A DNA stretch of 64,000 nt from Datisca glomerata (Eukaryota > Streptophyta > Magnoliopsida > Cucurbitales > Datiscaceae): assembly GCA_003255025.1 (NCBI GenBank), contig QANY01009317.1, forward strand, positions 434,001-498,000, given 5' to 3'. Positions 33,577 through 45,300 of the stretch are shown in pieces (the first letter of the stretch is position 1; every line of letters begins with the position of its first letter). A program made the position numbers and the translations under genes. Under the pieces are notes generated by a model. That model did not search any database, had not been told where the DNA came from, and saw only the letters and a program-made list of their open reading frames with translations.

Positions 33577-34890
33577 AAGAGATCCATTTCGTATTTACTT
33601 TTGGGTGAATAAGGTCGCGATGCGTAGTCAGATCAGACGACATAGTAAGTGACTGCAATGACGACCGTCAAATCACTGGTGATGTTAGAGTACAACCATT
33701 AGTTCTGTTCGCGTTGGTACAAGAAAACGGCGAGATAACGAGATTGAGACGAGAAGGAAATTACTATTGGAAAGACAAATCGATCCGATATCCGAGATTT
33801 TATCTGTTAAAAACAGTGTCTGAAATTTTTAAAAATTTCGGTGGTAGAAAAGTCCAGGCGTTAGAAAAAGGAAATTAAAGAAAGAAAGATGTCGTGGGCT
33901 CCATCCCAGATTTCTTTCGTACTCCCCGAATCTCCTAATTCTTTCTCGCTGGCTTCTGCTAATAAAATTAAAAATAAATGCAAGAAAAAGAGATATGGCA
34001 AAATCTATAGATTTGAAGACTTTGCATTGCTTTTGTTATAAGAAAAGAAGATATGATTGGTAAACGGTAAGGACTTTAGATTTGTATATCCATATGGTGA
34101 TATGGGAAAATATTAGTTCATTATTTAATTGTAAATGGTTTCATATTTTTTTTTCAAAAAAAGAGTCCATTATTTAGAAAAATATCATAAATATATCATG
34201 TATAAAAAATAATAAAAAATAATCATAACTATAAAAGATTATAAAAACTTTTGTTTTAATTGTATATATATACTTGTATTAAATAGAACTTTCATTATAT
34301 ATACGGTATATGTTATATATAATATATATTTATAAATTTTTTAAACTTTAAAATCAAATTTTGCTGGCGCGTGGAGTGTAACTTTGGCACCGATTTTATT
34401 TTTTAATTTTTTTTAGAGCTATGGTGGTTATTTTTTTTGCTTTTTTGTGTTAAAGTTATTTAATATATTTTGATGTTCACCCATTAATTTATGCCTCCTA
34501 TTATAACATTGAGAATAGGAGAAAAGAGAGAATGAAGAGATGAGAAAACTTACTGTACTCATGTAGTAATAAACACTTAATATTTATCTGTATCATTTGA
34601 TTACATGTATTAAAATTTTTTAAATTTCAATAGTCTGATATTATTTTTGTATATATATAATATAATATTTTAGAACACGCAAAGATAAATTATTGGAGAA
34701 TAATACTTCAAATAATATCGTAATCTTTCTTTTAAATGAGAGATAAATCTTTTTTATCTCTCCTCCTAGCTCCCTTTCACTTTTATGTTACAATTACAAT
34801 AACATATAATTTTTAACTATATTTTTTAACCCATCAGACAACACTTTCAATGCTACATATGATATTTTCAATTCAAAAATTAGTTTTGTA
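33577..34890. other. Intergenic, AT-rich, nothing recognised
   Basis: AT-rich with TA-dinucleotide-like tracts at about 34264-34335. No frame with recognisable domains. The minus-strand frame at 34794-35024 overlaps the Gypsy LTR and is not called. Confidence 0.5.
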
Positions 34891-34894
34891 AAGA

Positions 34895-35755
34895 ATTTTT
34901 TCCGCTCAACCATGATTAAGGAGAAAAGTAGTGATAAGAATTTATTTACATGAGTATTAATGAGTGAGACAGAAAGATAGTTTAAGAACAAAAGAATGTA
35001 AGGAGTAAACATTCTGAGTTGCATTAGTGTTTTGTGTGTATTAAATGCATGTGCTTAATTTAATACATTGACTTTATATAAGCTCCATAATTTATATGAG
35101 TTAATTAGAATAATAATAAAAAGGAGCGTAATGATTACCCTCATATGATCTCGGAGGCACTCATTACGCATAGAGATCACACCCATTCGTGGGGATTATT
35201 CTGCTAGATATGAGCCCATTTCCCTTCTTTATTTTTCATATGTCTCATTCAACCGTCAATCAGTCACAACCACTTAGTGATTTATTGCGGTTCGTGCCAA
35301 TCAATTGCAGCCACTTGGTGGCTTGCCATCCTGTCCCGTCCGAGTCATTCAACCACCTAATCAATAAGTGTCATTTGATTATCATTCTGGGTCCATTTCG
35401 CCCGTTCCCCCTCTTCTTCTTATCATTATTTTCCTGTTTTTGCATAGTTTTAGCGAATGCCTTGTCCGTCCAAGATAGCTCTCCTAGTCTTAGGTTCCTT
35501 TCCCCATTCCAAAGGCGCGGGCCCTCCGTCAGTCTTTTCCTATTCTCAAAGGTGTGGGTCTCCCGTCAATTTTTTTCCATTGGCCAATCTGTTTTTCTCG
35601 TTCTGGTGCTCACGTTGGACAAAGAGAAAGAAACCATATTCCATTTTGCTCACGAAGAGTTAGAGATGACTAAGCATCTCAAGAGCAACCTTTGGGGAAC
35701 AACTGGCAGGAGGAAACGTCCCAAAGATGAGATTGTTAATCCTCCTGCAACCAAT
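34895..35755 (-). repeat. 3' LTR-like repeat of Gypsy 1
   Basis: Matches 39846-40712 from TTCCGCTCAACCATGATTAA through GAATAATAATAAAAAGG, GTAATGATTACCC, CAATCACAACCACTT-like and CACGTTGGAC blocks to CAACCAATCCTAA-type sequence. The first part also matches 44420-45000 (Gypsy 2). The last about 120 bp encode MTKHLKSNLWGTTGRRKR, which belongs to the antisense ORF, so the repeat is not a simple LTR. The plus-strand 206-codon frame (35189-35809) is mostly LTR and not a gene. Confidence 0.7.
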
Positions 35756-36609
35756 CCTAACACCACCGACTCACGCCCCCCGCCCCCTCCGCTCCTACTA
35801 CTTCTCTGAGGCGGCTCCCCCTTCGTCTGCTCAAAGGTCGGCTCCCATTTTCTCTGGCTCTGAGGGGATGTCTGAGGAAGCCGATTCTTGAAGGACTCTG
35901 CTCTTTCTCATATCGTGGCCAAAGGGATCAGGTCTGATATTGTTCAAGTGGGCATGCGCCAAATGATTGTTTTCGATAAGGTCATTGGTCTTAGTCACAG
36001 TATGAGGCAGGTAATTTTTTCCTTTTCTCTGCCTTTTCCTTTCTGTATTTTGTACTATGTTTACTAACACTTGTTTATTTTTTGAAGGTTGTGACTTACC
36101 ATAATGGGCTCAAGGCGAACATCCATTCCCTGGAACTCCAGATGGTGAGTTATGCTGAGGAGATGTGGGGGATCAACGGGACTGATGATGTCATTGTCGC
36201 AGAACGAGATCGTCTGAGGGGAGTTGAGGCCAAGCATCAATAGGTCTTCGCCCATCTAACTGTAGACCAGAGTGCAGCTGCCGCCAAACGGGAGAAGCTT
36301 GAGGAATCTTTATGAGAGGCTGAGATGGTTGTTGTTACGAGTGGGGTGAACCTAGCAATTATCGAGGCCAAGGCTTCTTTGGACAAGTCACGCGAGCGAG
36401 AGGCTAGACTTGAGGCCGAGTACCAGGCCATGGTTGATGAGTATGAGCATATGGCCTATACAGCGGGCCACCGTGATGCGAAGGCTGATAAGGCTCCTCG
36501 CATGACACCTGTCTCTATTCCCGACGACGAGCCCGTTGAAGCCGAGACAGTGATTGCCACTTCAACCTCTGACCCGCCTTCCGAAGTTATTCCTGAAGGG
36601 GAGACTTAA
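35610..36609 (+). pseudogene. Antisense ORF of Gypsy 1 (coiled-coil part, spliced)
   Basis: Plus-strand coding pieces: FAHEELEMTKHLKSNLWGTT (35641 on), a Pro-rich link, then KGIRSDIVQVGMRQMIVFDK and a VIGLSHSMRQ stretch, a 77-bp intron (36011-36087, GTAATT...TTGAAG), VVTYHNGLKANIHSLELQM, and finally 36325-36609 with LAIIEAKASLDKSRERE, then ARLEAEYQAMVDEYEHMAYT (heptad-like, coiled coil) to the stop at 36609. The same protein is in Gypsy 2 (45795-47815), where its N-terminal domain survives. Here that domain is deleted and stops are present (for example 36241). Function is unknown. Confidence 0.6.
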
Positions 36610-36849
36610 CCCTTTCCTGTTTCTTTATAATTTCTTCTTTCTTGTACTTTTTCCTTTTCCTTATAAATTTGAAACTCATTTTGTAAGTTTTTAACCTAAG
36701 GCTTTTCAACTTTTACCAAATTTCTCAAAACACTTGATCAATTTTAAAAAACTTTCCGCTTACAGTGCTTTTGCCCTATTTTCAAGGAATGCTTAGGCAA
36801 TAGTATGTTTACCTATTTTCGCCGTTTCTACTTTCCATATGTTGCGTGC

Positions 36850-37690
36850 CCGTTGTCTATTCTTAGGATTTGTTGGATCTTGTATTTTTTACCGTGCCGA
36901 GGAGATCTTTTGCTTGTTGTAAGTAGTTTATCATCTGTTCATCTTTGGCGTGTGTACTCCCCCGTGACCTGTTTCACAATTAGCATGGAATCATAAAATA
37001 TTTTCACATCAATTACCTCATATTCCTGTAGCGAATACACTCCCGCGATCAGTGCTTCATATTCCGCTTCCTTATTTAAAGCATTGAATCCGAAAGAGAT
37101 GGAGTGTTCCAATGTTTCCCTGAACGGTGTTTGTATTACTACTCCCGCTCCTGCTCCCCTATTATTTGATGCGTCATCAACAAAGAGTTTCTATATTCCT
37201 TCTTCCTTCGTTTGACGGGGTTCATTTTCAACTTTTCTTTCATTGAAGTCTGCCACAAACTCCGCTAATATTTGCCCTTTTATTGAAGTTCGTGGTTCGT
37301 AAGTGATGTCGTACTGGCTCAACTCAATTGGCCGCTTTGTTATATTCCTGATGGCCTTCGTTAAGCGCAGGAGGCTTTAACGGGCGAATCCGTCAACACT
37401 TTGATGCTGTGAGCCTGGAAATAAGGCCTTAATTTCCATGTTACAATTACAATGGCCAGTACTAGTTTCTCCACCCATTTATATCTCATATTTGCCGCTA
37501 CAAGACTTTTGCTCTCGAACTATACAGGTTTTTGTTTCCTTTCCTCTTCTTTGATGAGTACTGCGCTGACTATCCCCATGGAGACGACTACGTAAAACAG
37601 AAGCTGCTCGCCAAGAGTAGGTTTGTAGAGGAATGTGAGAGTTGCCTTTCCTACCTCATACCTCAGGTTGTCTTGCATGTTCTCCTGTGA
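36850..37690 (-). pseudogene. Gypsy 1 RNase H and RT tail
   Basis: The minus strand reads LFVDDASNNRGAGAGVVIQT, then PFRETLEHSISFGFNALNKE, then AEYEALIAGV (about 37200-37040). This is the RNase H core of plant Gypsy elements, with the first catalytic Asp in the expected LF(I/V)DGA-type motif (here DDA). Upstream (37690-37330) comes the RT-RNase H connection (LIAITGE, then SQYDITYEPRTSIKGQILAE). The catalytic RT palm is not present. Confidence 0.75.
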
Positions 37691-37729
37691 TTGCTATAAG
37701 TCTGCTGGTCTTTTCCTTCGAACTTGTTC

Positions 37730-38010
37730 TTAGCCTTTTTTAACAAATTCCAATGCGATCACTGAATAGATGCGAGCCGCAGCCTGATCACCTCTTATCA
37801 TCTTTACTCCCTCTGGTGATATACACTTCAACATTTGGTAGAAGGTTGAAGGCACAACCTTCATTTTGTGGAGCCAAGTTCTTCCCAAGATCACATTGTA
37901 CGGGGATGTCGTGCCCAACACCATGAATTCAGTCATATGGTTGAAAGGCTCTGCGCGTTCACTGGGAGAGTTAGAGTTCCTTCGGAGTAGTTGATGGCTC
38001 TGTTACATGA
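37730..38010 (-). pseudogene. Gypsy 1 aspartic protease region
   Basis: The frame 37730-37936 reads MTEFMVLGTTSPYNVILGRT, then WLHKMKVVPSTFYQMLKC, then RGDQAAARIYS. SPYNxILGRxWLHKMKAVPSTYHQ followed by RGDQ...A is the conserved end of the plant Gypsy pepsin-like protease region. The active-site DTG part upstream is broken. Confidence 0.8.
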
Positions 38011-38099
38011 TGTTTAATGCGCTCTCATCATCCACCAAGACCCTCGTCAACAAGCAGTCACCAATGTATTGAAATGAAGAGGGCATCATTGTGGTGTCC

Positions 38100-39774
38100 G
38101 TCATGTTCTAGATTAGAATCGTTGAACATTAGGGAAAATCCATGTTGCCGCTTGAGGGCTTTTGTTGATGTCTTTCTAACATCGGCCGCTTGCAGTATAT
38201 CGTCCTTTCCTTTTTCGTCCCTTCTTGTTTGGTTAATGCAATAATCGTGTCGACGATGCGGAATGGTTGCTTCCCTTTGTCCCTATTGTCTTCTTCTCGA
38301 CTATCTTTCTCAGTTTCACGTTTATGTTAATCCTTTCTCACAAATTGGCTAAGGTAACCTTCTTTGATCAATTGCTCAATATAGTCATTGAGCTAGAAAC
38401 AGTCTCGCGTGTGATTCATGTTGCTCTTATGGTAGGAGCAATATTTATCTTTATCCTTGTAGCTAGGTTCCTTGGTGAACGAAGTCGATATTTTCAACCA
38501 AGGTTTGTCTTTAATTTTCTCCAGTATTTGGTTGACCGGAATGGACAACGACGTATAAATTTTGTCTATTGGGTGGATTCTGTAAAGATCCCACCTCCGG
38601 TACGTATTCCGTTCTTATTGGACTTCCCACTCATGTGTTCCTTCTGTTTCGTCATGCTTCCTCCTTTCAAGTTTTACACTTCTTTCCCGCTTCCGGGATT
38701 CCTCTTTTTTCTGTTCAACCGTTCTCTGCACACTATTCCTCTCTCCCTCCAAGATAATATAGGCTTGTGCTCCTTGGAAAACTTCCACCATAGAAAGGGG
38801 CTTCACTTTGAACAAATCCTAAAAAAAGGGAGATTCTGGGTCCAGACCTCGTCAGAAGGCCAATCTGGTAAATCGATATTCGTAGTTCTCGACCTTTATT
38901 ATCTTTGAACGATAAGTATACTCACTGACGGATTCCCCTTCCTTGGTAGAGATTTTCATCAGGTGTTCTGAGTCTTCCATGACTGTACGGTAAGTAGAGT
39001 ATTACTCTATGAAAACAGAGGACATGACAGCGAAGCTCGCGACCGAGTGCATCAACAATGAGTGATATCATTTTAAAGCTATCCCATCTAGGCTGGTGGG
39101 GTACATTCTGCATATCAACTTGTCATTATATTGGTATAGCGCCATGTCTTGTCTGAATCATTGAAGATGGTCTGCGAGATCGATTTTTCCTTGATAGCAT
39201 TTCAATCTGGGAGTAACAAATATTTTGGGTACGGGTGACGCCAAGACTTCTGGGCTAAATAGTGTCCAAATAAGAGATTCTAGGTTGGTTTTTCCCGTAT
39301 TCCTAAGATTCCTCGTTTCCATCATTTTTTGTTCCAACAGTTTTTCTACCGCTTCTTTTGACATGACTTGGGATTACCGAGCCACTCCCGTAGACTCTTT
39401 CATGAAGTTTTGCAACTGGACTTCCTCTTCTCGTCGTACATTTCTATTGTTCTCGTGGTCTCCTTGTCTTCCATCACGACGGTTGCCCCTAGAGTGGGCT
39501 TTCTATTCATGGTTATTTTCCCATTAATGATCATTCACCTGTTAATTGACCTCTGCTCGTGTTTTTACAAGTTCCTGCTGTAGGGTGTTGATTTGATCTT
39601 GCACATTTTTCCATGCGTTACGTATTGCTTTAGCGTTCCTCCATTTCATCTCATACATCCCGTTCAGGATGTCTGCAACATTTTCGTCGGTGGCGTTGGT
39701 TGATTTACGTGGTCATCTCCATTTCTGGTTCTGCTGCCCTCATTTAGGACTGCGTTAGATCTGATTCTAGGCAT
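38100..39774 (-). pseudogene. Gypsy 1 gag, frameshifted
   Basis: The start ATG is at 39774 (MPRIRSNAVLNEG, about 70 nt inside the 5' LTR). The capsid region is readable in pieces: VTPRLKCYQGKIDLADHLQ (about 39220-39160), RMYPTSLDGIALKWYHSL (about 39110) and KEGESVSEYTYRSKIIKVEN (about 38930), as in retrotrans_gag. A charged linker EERSRKRERSVKLERRKHDE-like segment follows at 38620-38750. The 213-codon plus-strand frame 38267-38908 is antisense to this and is not called. Confidence 0.75.
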
Positions 39775-39845
39775 GTTTATGGTCTTTAGGGGTGGGTCTC
39801 TTAAGCTTTTCTCTCAGCTCTCAATGAAAGCTCCAAAATATAAAG

Positions 39846-40712
39846 GATTTTTCCGCTCAACCATGATTAAAAGGAAAAGTATTGATAATGGTTGATTTAC
39901 ATGAGTATTAATGAAGGGGAGAGAGAAAGTTTATGAATAAAAGAATGTAAAGAGTAAATATCCTGAGTTGCACTTGTTTTTTGTGCGTATTGAATACATG
40001 TATTTCATTTTATACATTAGCCTTATATATGTTCCTTATTTTACATGAATTGATTAGAATAATAATAAAAAGGGAGCGTAATGATTACCCCCCCTCTATA
40101 GTCTCGGAGGCATCCATTATGCCTAGAGATCACACTCATTCGTGGAGATTATTCTGCTAGGTATGAGCCCATTTCACTTCCTTATTTTCTATCTATCTCA
40201 TTCAGCCGCCAATCAGTGACAACCACTTGGTGATTTCTTATGATTCGAGCCAATCAATCGCAGCCACTTGGTGGCCTGCTATCCTATTCCATCCGAGTCA
40301 TTCAACCACCTAATCAATCACCGCCATTAGATTATTATTCTGGATCCCTTTTGCCCATTCCCGCTCTTCTAATGATCCTTCCTTTCCCATTTTGCACAGT
40401 TTCAGCGAGTGCCTTGCACGTCCAGGGTAGTTCTCCTAGTCTTAGGTTTCTTTCCTCGTTCTAGAGGTGCGAATCCTCCGTCAGTCTTTTCCCTTTCTCG
40501 AAGGTGTGGGTCCCCCGTTAGCTTTTTCCTATTGGCCGATCTGCTTTTCCCGTTCTGGTGCTCACGTTGGACGAAGAGAAAGATACCATATTCCATTTTG
40601 CTCACAAAGAGTTAGAGATGACTAAGCGTCTCAATAGCAACCTTTGGGGAACAACTGGCGAGAGGAAACGTTTCAGAGAGGAGACTGCCGATCCTCCCGA
40701 GCCAATCCTAAT
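39846..40712 (-). repeat. 5' LTR-like repeat of Gypsy 1
   Basis: Second copy of the 34895-35755 repeat, diverged by many substitutions. It too ends with the MTKRLNSNLWGTTGERKR-coding stretch (40618 on). Gag starts about 70 nt from its inner edge. No primer-binding site could be matched with confidence in 39800-39846. Confidence 0.7.
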
Positions 40713-42233
40713 TTAGCCTAAATGAGTTATTGTTAACGTTGACGCCAAGTTAGACATTAGTTATTCGAATAACTTTTCATTGGTTAAACTCAACTTATTC
40801 AAGCGAAAATAAATGTCATCTATAGTGTAAATTAATGAACTAATGAAGGAGAAATCTTTTTCGACAACTATTTAATTTTATTAAGTATAAATAATTTTTA
40901 AATATAAATTATTAATGACACTTTTAAGATGTTGGACAATATTTTTGAAACTATTTTTAGAATTTTTTAAGATTTTATTATTTAGTTTATTACATGAACG
41001 CCTGTGTTAGAAACTAATAATCTAAAATCTTATTTCCACCCCAATATAACAGATCATGAAATTATAATTTTTTTCTCACAGCATGCACTAAAATTAAAAA
41101 ATAGTAGAATAAATTACACACAGAAGATTACATTTATCTTTGTATCTTATTTAAAATCAAAACTAATTATATTGAACTAAAATTTGAGTAGAGAAGAGAA
41201 ATTTTAAATACCCAATTTAAAATTATCTGATGTATAAAAAATGGCTCAGTTCAAAGGGAAATAGTTTTCTAATCAAATTAGTGATTGAAGTTTTTAAACT
41301 AAAGCTTTATCTGTAAAGATCAAGGTTAAACTTAGTTTGAGAGAGAAATATAAATGTCTTGAAATTTTAAGTTTCAAAATTAATTACAACCTGCAAACAT
41401 TAAATAATGAACATTTCACAACCAAAATAATTTTGATATGAACAATTGAATCTGTCCAACGACATGTGTATTATACAATAATTAAAATCAGGAGATCAAT
41501 AAAAAGAAAAAAAAGTACTCAAACTAAAAGAGAAGAAGAAGAGGAAATTCAAAAGACAAAGCACGAGGCAACACGTGTTAGACAGCCGGCGGCATCACTT
41601 ATTTGGTACGATCAAAGATCCTGCTCTTGTTGTGTCTTTTATTACTTTGTCATGTCCCAACGCTCGTCTCAGTAAAATTTTCACCTTTATAAAAAACAGA
41701 CAAAAAGGCGGTAAAAATATTTTAACCTCCTCCTTTTACTGTCGTCGGTTAGGGAACTGCGACGGTCATATCCACCCTCCGGATTTGACGGAGATGTCGT
41801 CGATTGACCCCCAGTCAACTCCTTCTTTCCACGCTGTTCGAGACTTTTGACTATCATCTCAAAATATCGCACGATAAAACGGGTAAAAATCGAAACGGCA
41901 CGATATAAACGTAGAAGGGCGTTGATTTGGAGATTACATCAAAGTGGATTTGAGAATCTGAGCGTCAGTGTCGTATTCATTAATTTAAATTGAAGAAAAA
42001 AGAAAATAAAAAGATTTTGTGATTTCCTAGAGAGAGAGAGAGATTTGATTTGCGACAGAGACTTATATTTAGAGCGTCTCTCTGTATAATGTTTTTAGGA
42101 TTAAGACAGACTTTACACGACAGCTTATAAGTAAAGGTTTGTACTCCACAGAAACAGAGAGAAGGAAGAAAGAAGAAGCTAAAGCCTCCGGCGTTGTCTT
42201 TTGTTTTCTTTTTGGTGGTCTGATTTTTGGGAG
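40713..42233. other. Upstream region and 5' UTR of the response regulator gene
   Basis: AT-rich up to about 41570, then less so. Contains GATC-flanked AAAGATCC and AGATT cores near 41610 and 42014. (A/G)GAT(T/C) is the known core bound by type-B response regulators, but such short motifs occur by chance. A GA repeat (AGAGAGAGAGAG, about 42031-42043) and a purine-rich stretch precede the ATG. Possible core TATA-like sequence CTGTATAATG at about 42082. Short frames in 41466-41850 have no recognisable domain. Confidence 0.4.
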
Positions 42234-43318
42234 ATGTCGAGGAACGGTGTAGTTTCGTGGATGAGAAGGGTGGAGAAGATCGACGGTTGCGATCGGTTTC
42301 AATCTTCTGATTGTGAAGATGTTCATGTTCTTGCTGTTGATGATAGTTTGGTCGATCGTAAGGTGATTGAGCGATTGCTCAAGATTTCATCTTGTAAAGG
42401 TCGGTTTCGCCTTTAATTTTTTTTTGTTTGGGTTTTACTGCTTTTTTTGTTTCTCGGGAAAATGAATGGGAATTTGTTGTTTGACTGCAGTGACGGCAGT
42501 GGATAGTGGGAGAAGGGCTTTGCAATATCTGGGTTTGGACGAGGAGAGGAGCTCCTCTGTTGTCTTTGATGTGAGTAAATTGGAATTATCTGATTTTCGT
42601 ATTTAATATAATTGATATGTTTTTTTAAAATGATTTTAATTTCTCGTTGGAAATTCAGGGTTTGAAGGTGGATATGATCATCACTGACTATTGTATGCCT
42701 GGAATGACAGGCTACGAATTACTCAAGAAAATCAAGGTAAATTAATTTCTTCTAATTCATTCATTTCCAGAAATAAAGAGAAGACAGAATAATACAAGCA
42801 GAATCGATTAATTTATTTAATTAATTGTTTTTAATATCTAACAGGAATCATCGACGTTAAGAGAAATCCCCGTAGTAATTATGTCATCGGAAAATGTGTT
42901 GGCTCGCATAGACAGGTATTCATTTATTTGATTTTATTCTAAATTATATTCTCAAGATAATTTTAATCAAATCTTAATTTATTTAATTATTTGGATGGGC
43001 AGGTGTTTGGAGGAAGGGGCAGAGGATTTCATAGTGAAGCCCGTGAAGTTGTCAGACGTGAAACGCCTCAAGGATCACATGAAGAAAGAGGTTAACTCGG
43101 TAAATGAACAAAATGGAATCAACAAGAGGAAATCACGGGAGTCGAGCGATGATGATCTGTCTTCATCACCACCGTCCATTTTTTCGACATCTTCATCGTC
43201 GTCATCGTCTTCATTACATTCACCATCAAGATCACCTGTATCATCATCGTCAGTGCCTTCCTCTCCCACATCGCTTGATTCTCCAATCCGACGGCTGAAA
43301 ATGACCCCCACTGATTAA
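42234..43318 (+). CDS. ARR4-like: Type-A cytokinin response regulator (ARR3/ARR4-like), five exons
   Basis: Exons 42234-42399, 42491-42570, 42659-42736, 42845-42915 and 43003-43318 join in frame with GT-AG introns and give 236 residues. The receiver domain (about residues 30-155) has the acidic pair in [14 protein letters not shown], the phospho-acceptor Asp in [15 protein letters not shown], the switch Ser in VVIMSSENV and the conserved Lys in [12 protein letters not shown]. The tail is short, Ser-rich and lacks a Myb/GARP DNA-binding domain, which makes it type A: a nuclear/cytosolic negative regulator of cytokinin phosphorelay, phosphorylated by histidine-phosphotransfer proteins. Tail length and [20 protein letters not shown] suggest the ARR3/ARR4 clade rather than ARR5/6/7/15. 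In Arabidopsis type-A genes are cytokinin-induced. No defect is visible. Confidence 0.95.
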
Positions 43319-44415
43319 GTTGCAAACACATACTTCTTTTTCAGTTTTCTTACTTTTTCTTTTCTCTGGTCAAACTGCAATTTCACCGTTAGTTTTAACG
43401 GGTTTTTGTTGCATTACCAAGTTTTGGTTCTTATTTATTTTGTTTGTTTACGTAACGGTGAGCTGCCGTTTTTAAGATTAATCAACTAATTAAATTGCTA
43501 AGCTTTTTGTATCAAACTAAAATCTCAGTCTTCCTTTTTCTTCAATTAAATTTCTGCTTTAATCCCATTTTCGTTAGTTTTCCTTTGTACCCAAACGGAT
43601 GTACTTTGGCAGGAAGTTTAGTCAAATTTAAAATAGTTACAAAATAAACATTTCGTCCGTCAAACCATTAGATGCTCAATAGAATGAACACATGCCCCTG
43701 ATCAGAGTCGTTTTTCAATTGAACCGCTCGGATCACTTCATGCTCAGATCACGGGGACAAGGAGGGGAAAAGAGGGAAGCAAAATTGAGAAGGGAGAAAA
43801 ATAGAATATGAAGTGCCAGATCTTGTCTGCTAGAACGAAAACTGAAATGGGATATGAATGGGACTAGGCGAAGGCATGTATGTATTTCTTTCCCTTTTCT
43901 TTTTGGGTCTTTCTGAGTGGGGTTCTGTTCTGTGTTGCTCTGTATGTAAAATTTCAATTAAAGAAGAGAGAAATGGGCATTGGACAGCTGAGCAGTAGAT
44001 TTTGTGTCAGATTGCCTTCACTATTCCCTTCTGCCAGAGGAGCCAAAAAAAGAACCAGTCACTCCCCACAACTTGTGGGCAGTTGCCGCTCTCCTTCGAT
44101 CACTGGACCCTACTCTTTAGATTCACTCCTCCTAATCCTCCTCCTGATCCAAGCCAAGTGGTTGATTTCACTTTTTCTGTCTCCCACTTTTGCCACCTCA
44201 TTCCTTCCTATTTCTATAATGCCATTTCTCTAACCTGTGATTTTTTTTGTGTGCAGAATTGGTGTACTAAATTTCAATACTCTCGTTCTTATTAATCATA
44301 TTATTTTATGATATATGATAGTTAATGGCTTATTAATATATAAAAAAATTACACGTACTATCTAATCATATGATATACCTGTTATCCTTATTTGATTTTA
44401 TCCGCCGAAAAAGGA
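43319..44415. other. 3' flank of the response regulator gene, nothing else recognised
   Basis: TTTTT-rich 3' UTR-like sequence up to about 43600, then intergenic sequence. The frames at 43880-44295 (MGIGQLSSRFCVRLPSL on one) overlap in two phases and show no known domain. A small unidentified gene is possible but not supported. Confidence 0.4.
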
Positions 44416-44419
44416 TCTC

Positions 44420-45300
44420 CTATCATTTGTAAATGATTTTGTCCGCTAAACAAAAATTAAAGACAAAAGTATTGACATTGATGGATTTATATGAGTATTA
44501 ATAAGAGATTGAGTTTATGAACGAGAGATTATAATGACTAAATGATCTGAGTTATGTATGCTTGAATTGTCTTTTTTTTTTTTAGTTTCACTTAATACAC
44601 TGAGTTTTATATAGACTTCTTAATTTACACGAATTGATTAGAATAGTAATAAAAAGGGAGGAGATGTCCCTGTCAATTATGTCATTTCAATCTGTCTCAC
44701 TTAGCCACCAATCAGTTATAGTCACCGAGTGATTTCTTGTGGTTCGAACCCGTTAGTCGTAGTCACTTGGTGACCTTCCATCTTGTCTCGTCCGAGTCAT
44801 TTAGCTATCTAATCAATCATGTCACTTGACTGTCATTCCGGATACCTTTCGTTCGTTCTCATTCTTCTTCTGATCCTTTTCTTCTCGCTTTCGCACAGTT
44901 CAGCGAGCGCCTTACTCGTTTAGGACAGTTCTTCGAGTCTCGACAACCTTTTTCCAGAGGAGTGGGTCTCCTTAGTCTTTTCCTGTTCTTAAGGTGCTGA
45001 TCCTCATTCTTGAGGTGATGATCATTCCCATCTGTTTACGAGTGCCTAACGACTTCGACCTTGTAACCCGTTTCCGCGAGCCCTTAGGTTGGTCCCCATT
45101 GTCCACGTGGCAGTGGATATCTTTTACTCGTTCGTTTGCCCCCATTGCTCTTCGGCGATGCTCGCCGAAATGCAATGAATGTTCCCTGGCACGTGTCCTT
45201 GTTTTGGGAGAGTGGTTATCTTTGGTTTATTTTTACCAATATACGATCTTTTACCATGCAAAACATTAATTGTTACGTAAGAAAAGTAATTTATTTTTAA
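44420..45300 (-). repeat. 3' LTR of Gypsy 2
   Basis: TTGTCCGCTAAACAAAAATT, TATGAGTATTAATAAG, AATAGTAATAAAAAGGGAGG and the CACTTGGTGACC block follow the Gypsy 1 repeats. On the element strand there are G-box-containing segments (GGACACGTGCC at about 45190 and CCACGTGG at about 45105), as in the Gypsy 3 LTR. The second LTR is not in the window, so the boundaries are approximate. Confidence 0.6.

Larger units (their letters stand above)
34895..40712 (-). mobile_element. Gypsy 1: Ty3/Gypsy retrotransposon with internal deletion and antisense ORF
   Basis: Direct repeats of about 860 bp at 34895-35755 and 39846-40712 flank a minus-strand gag-protease-(RT tail)-RNase H series, with a plus-strand extra ORF between RNase H and the 3' LTR. 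Most of the RT palm and the whole integrase are missing. Extra ORFs, including antisense ones, are known in plant Ty3/Gypsy elements of the Tat lineage, and this layout fits. No target-site duplication could be read at the ends. Confidence 0.7.

Noticed and set aside
35189..35809. Plus-strand frame of 206 codons
   Set aside because: Mostly inside the Gypsy 1 LTR. Only the last about 60 codons belong to the antisense ORF and are described there.
38267..38908. Plus-strand frame of 213 codons with hydrophobic segments
   Set aside because: Antisense to Gypsy 1 gag, which has recognisable capsid motifs on the minus strand.
39800..39846. Primer-binding site of Gypsy 1
   Set aside because: The sequence beside the LTR (TTGGAGCTTTCATTGAGAGC on the minus strand) does not match a tRNA 3' end that I can name.
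42994..43331. Minus-strand acidic frames opposite the response regulator tail
   Set aside because: Antisense shadows of the Ser-rich tail of a well supported gene.
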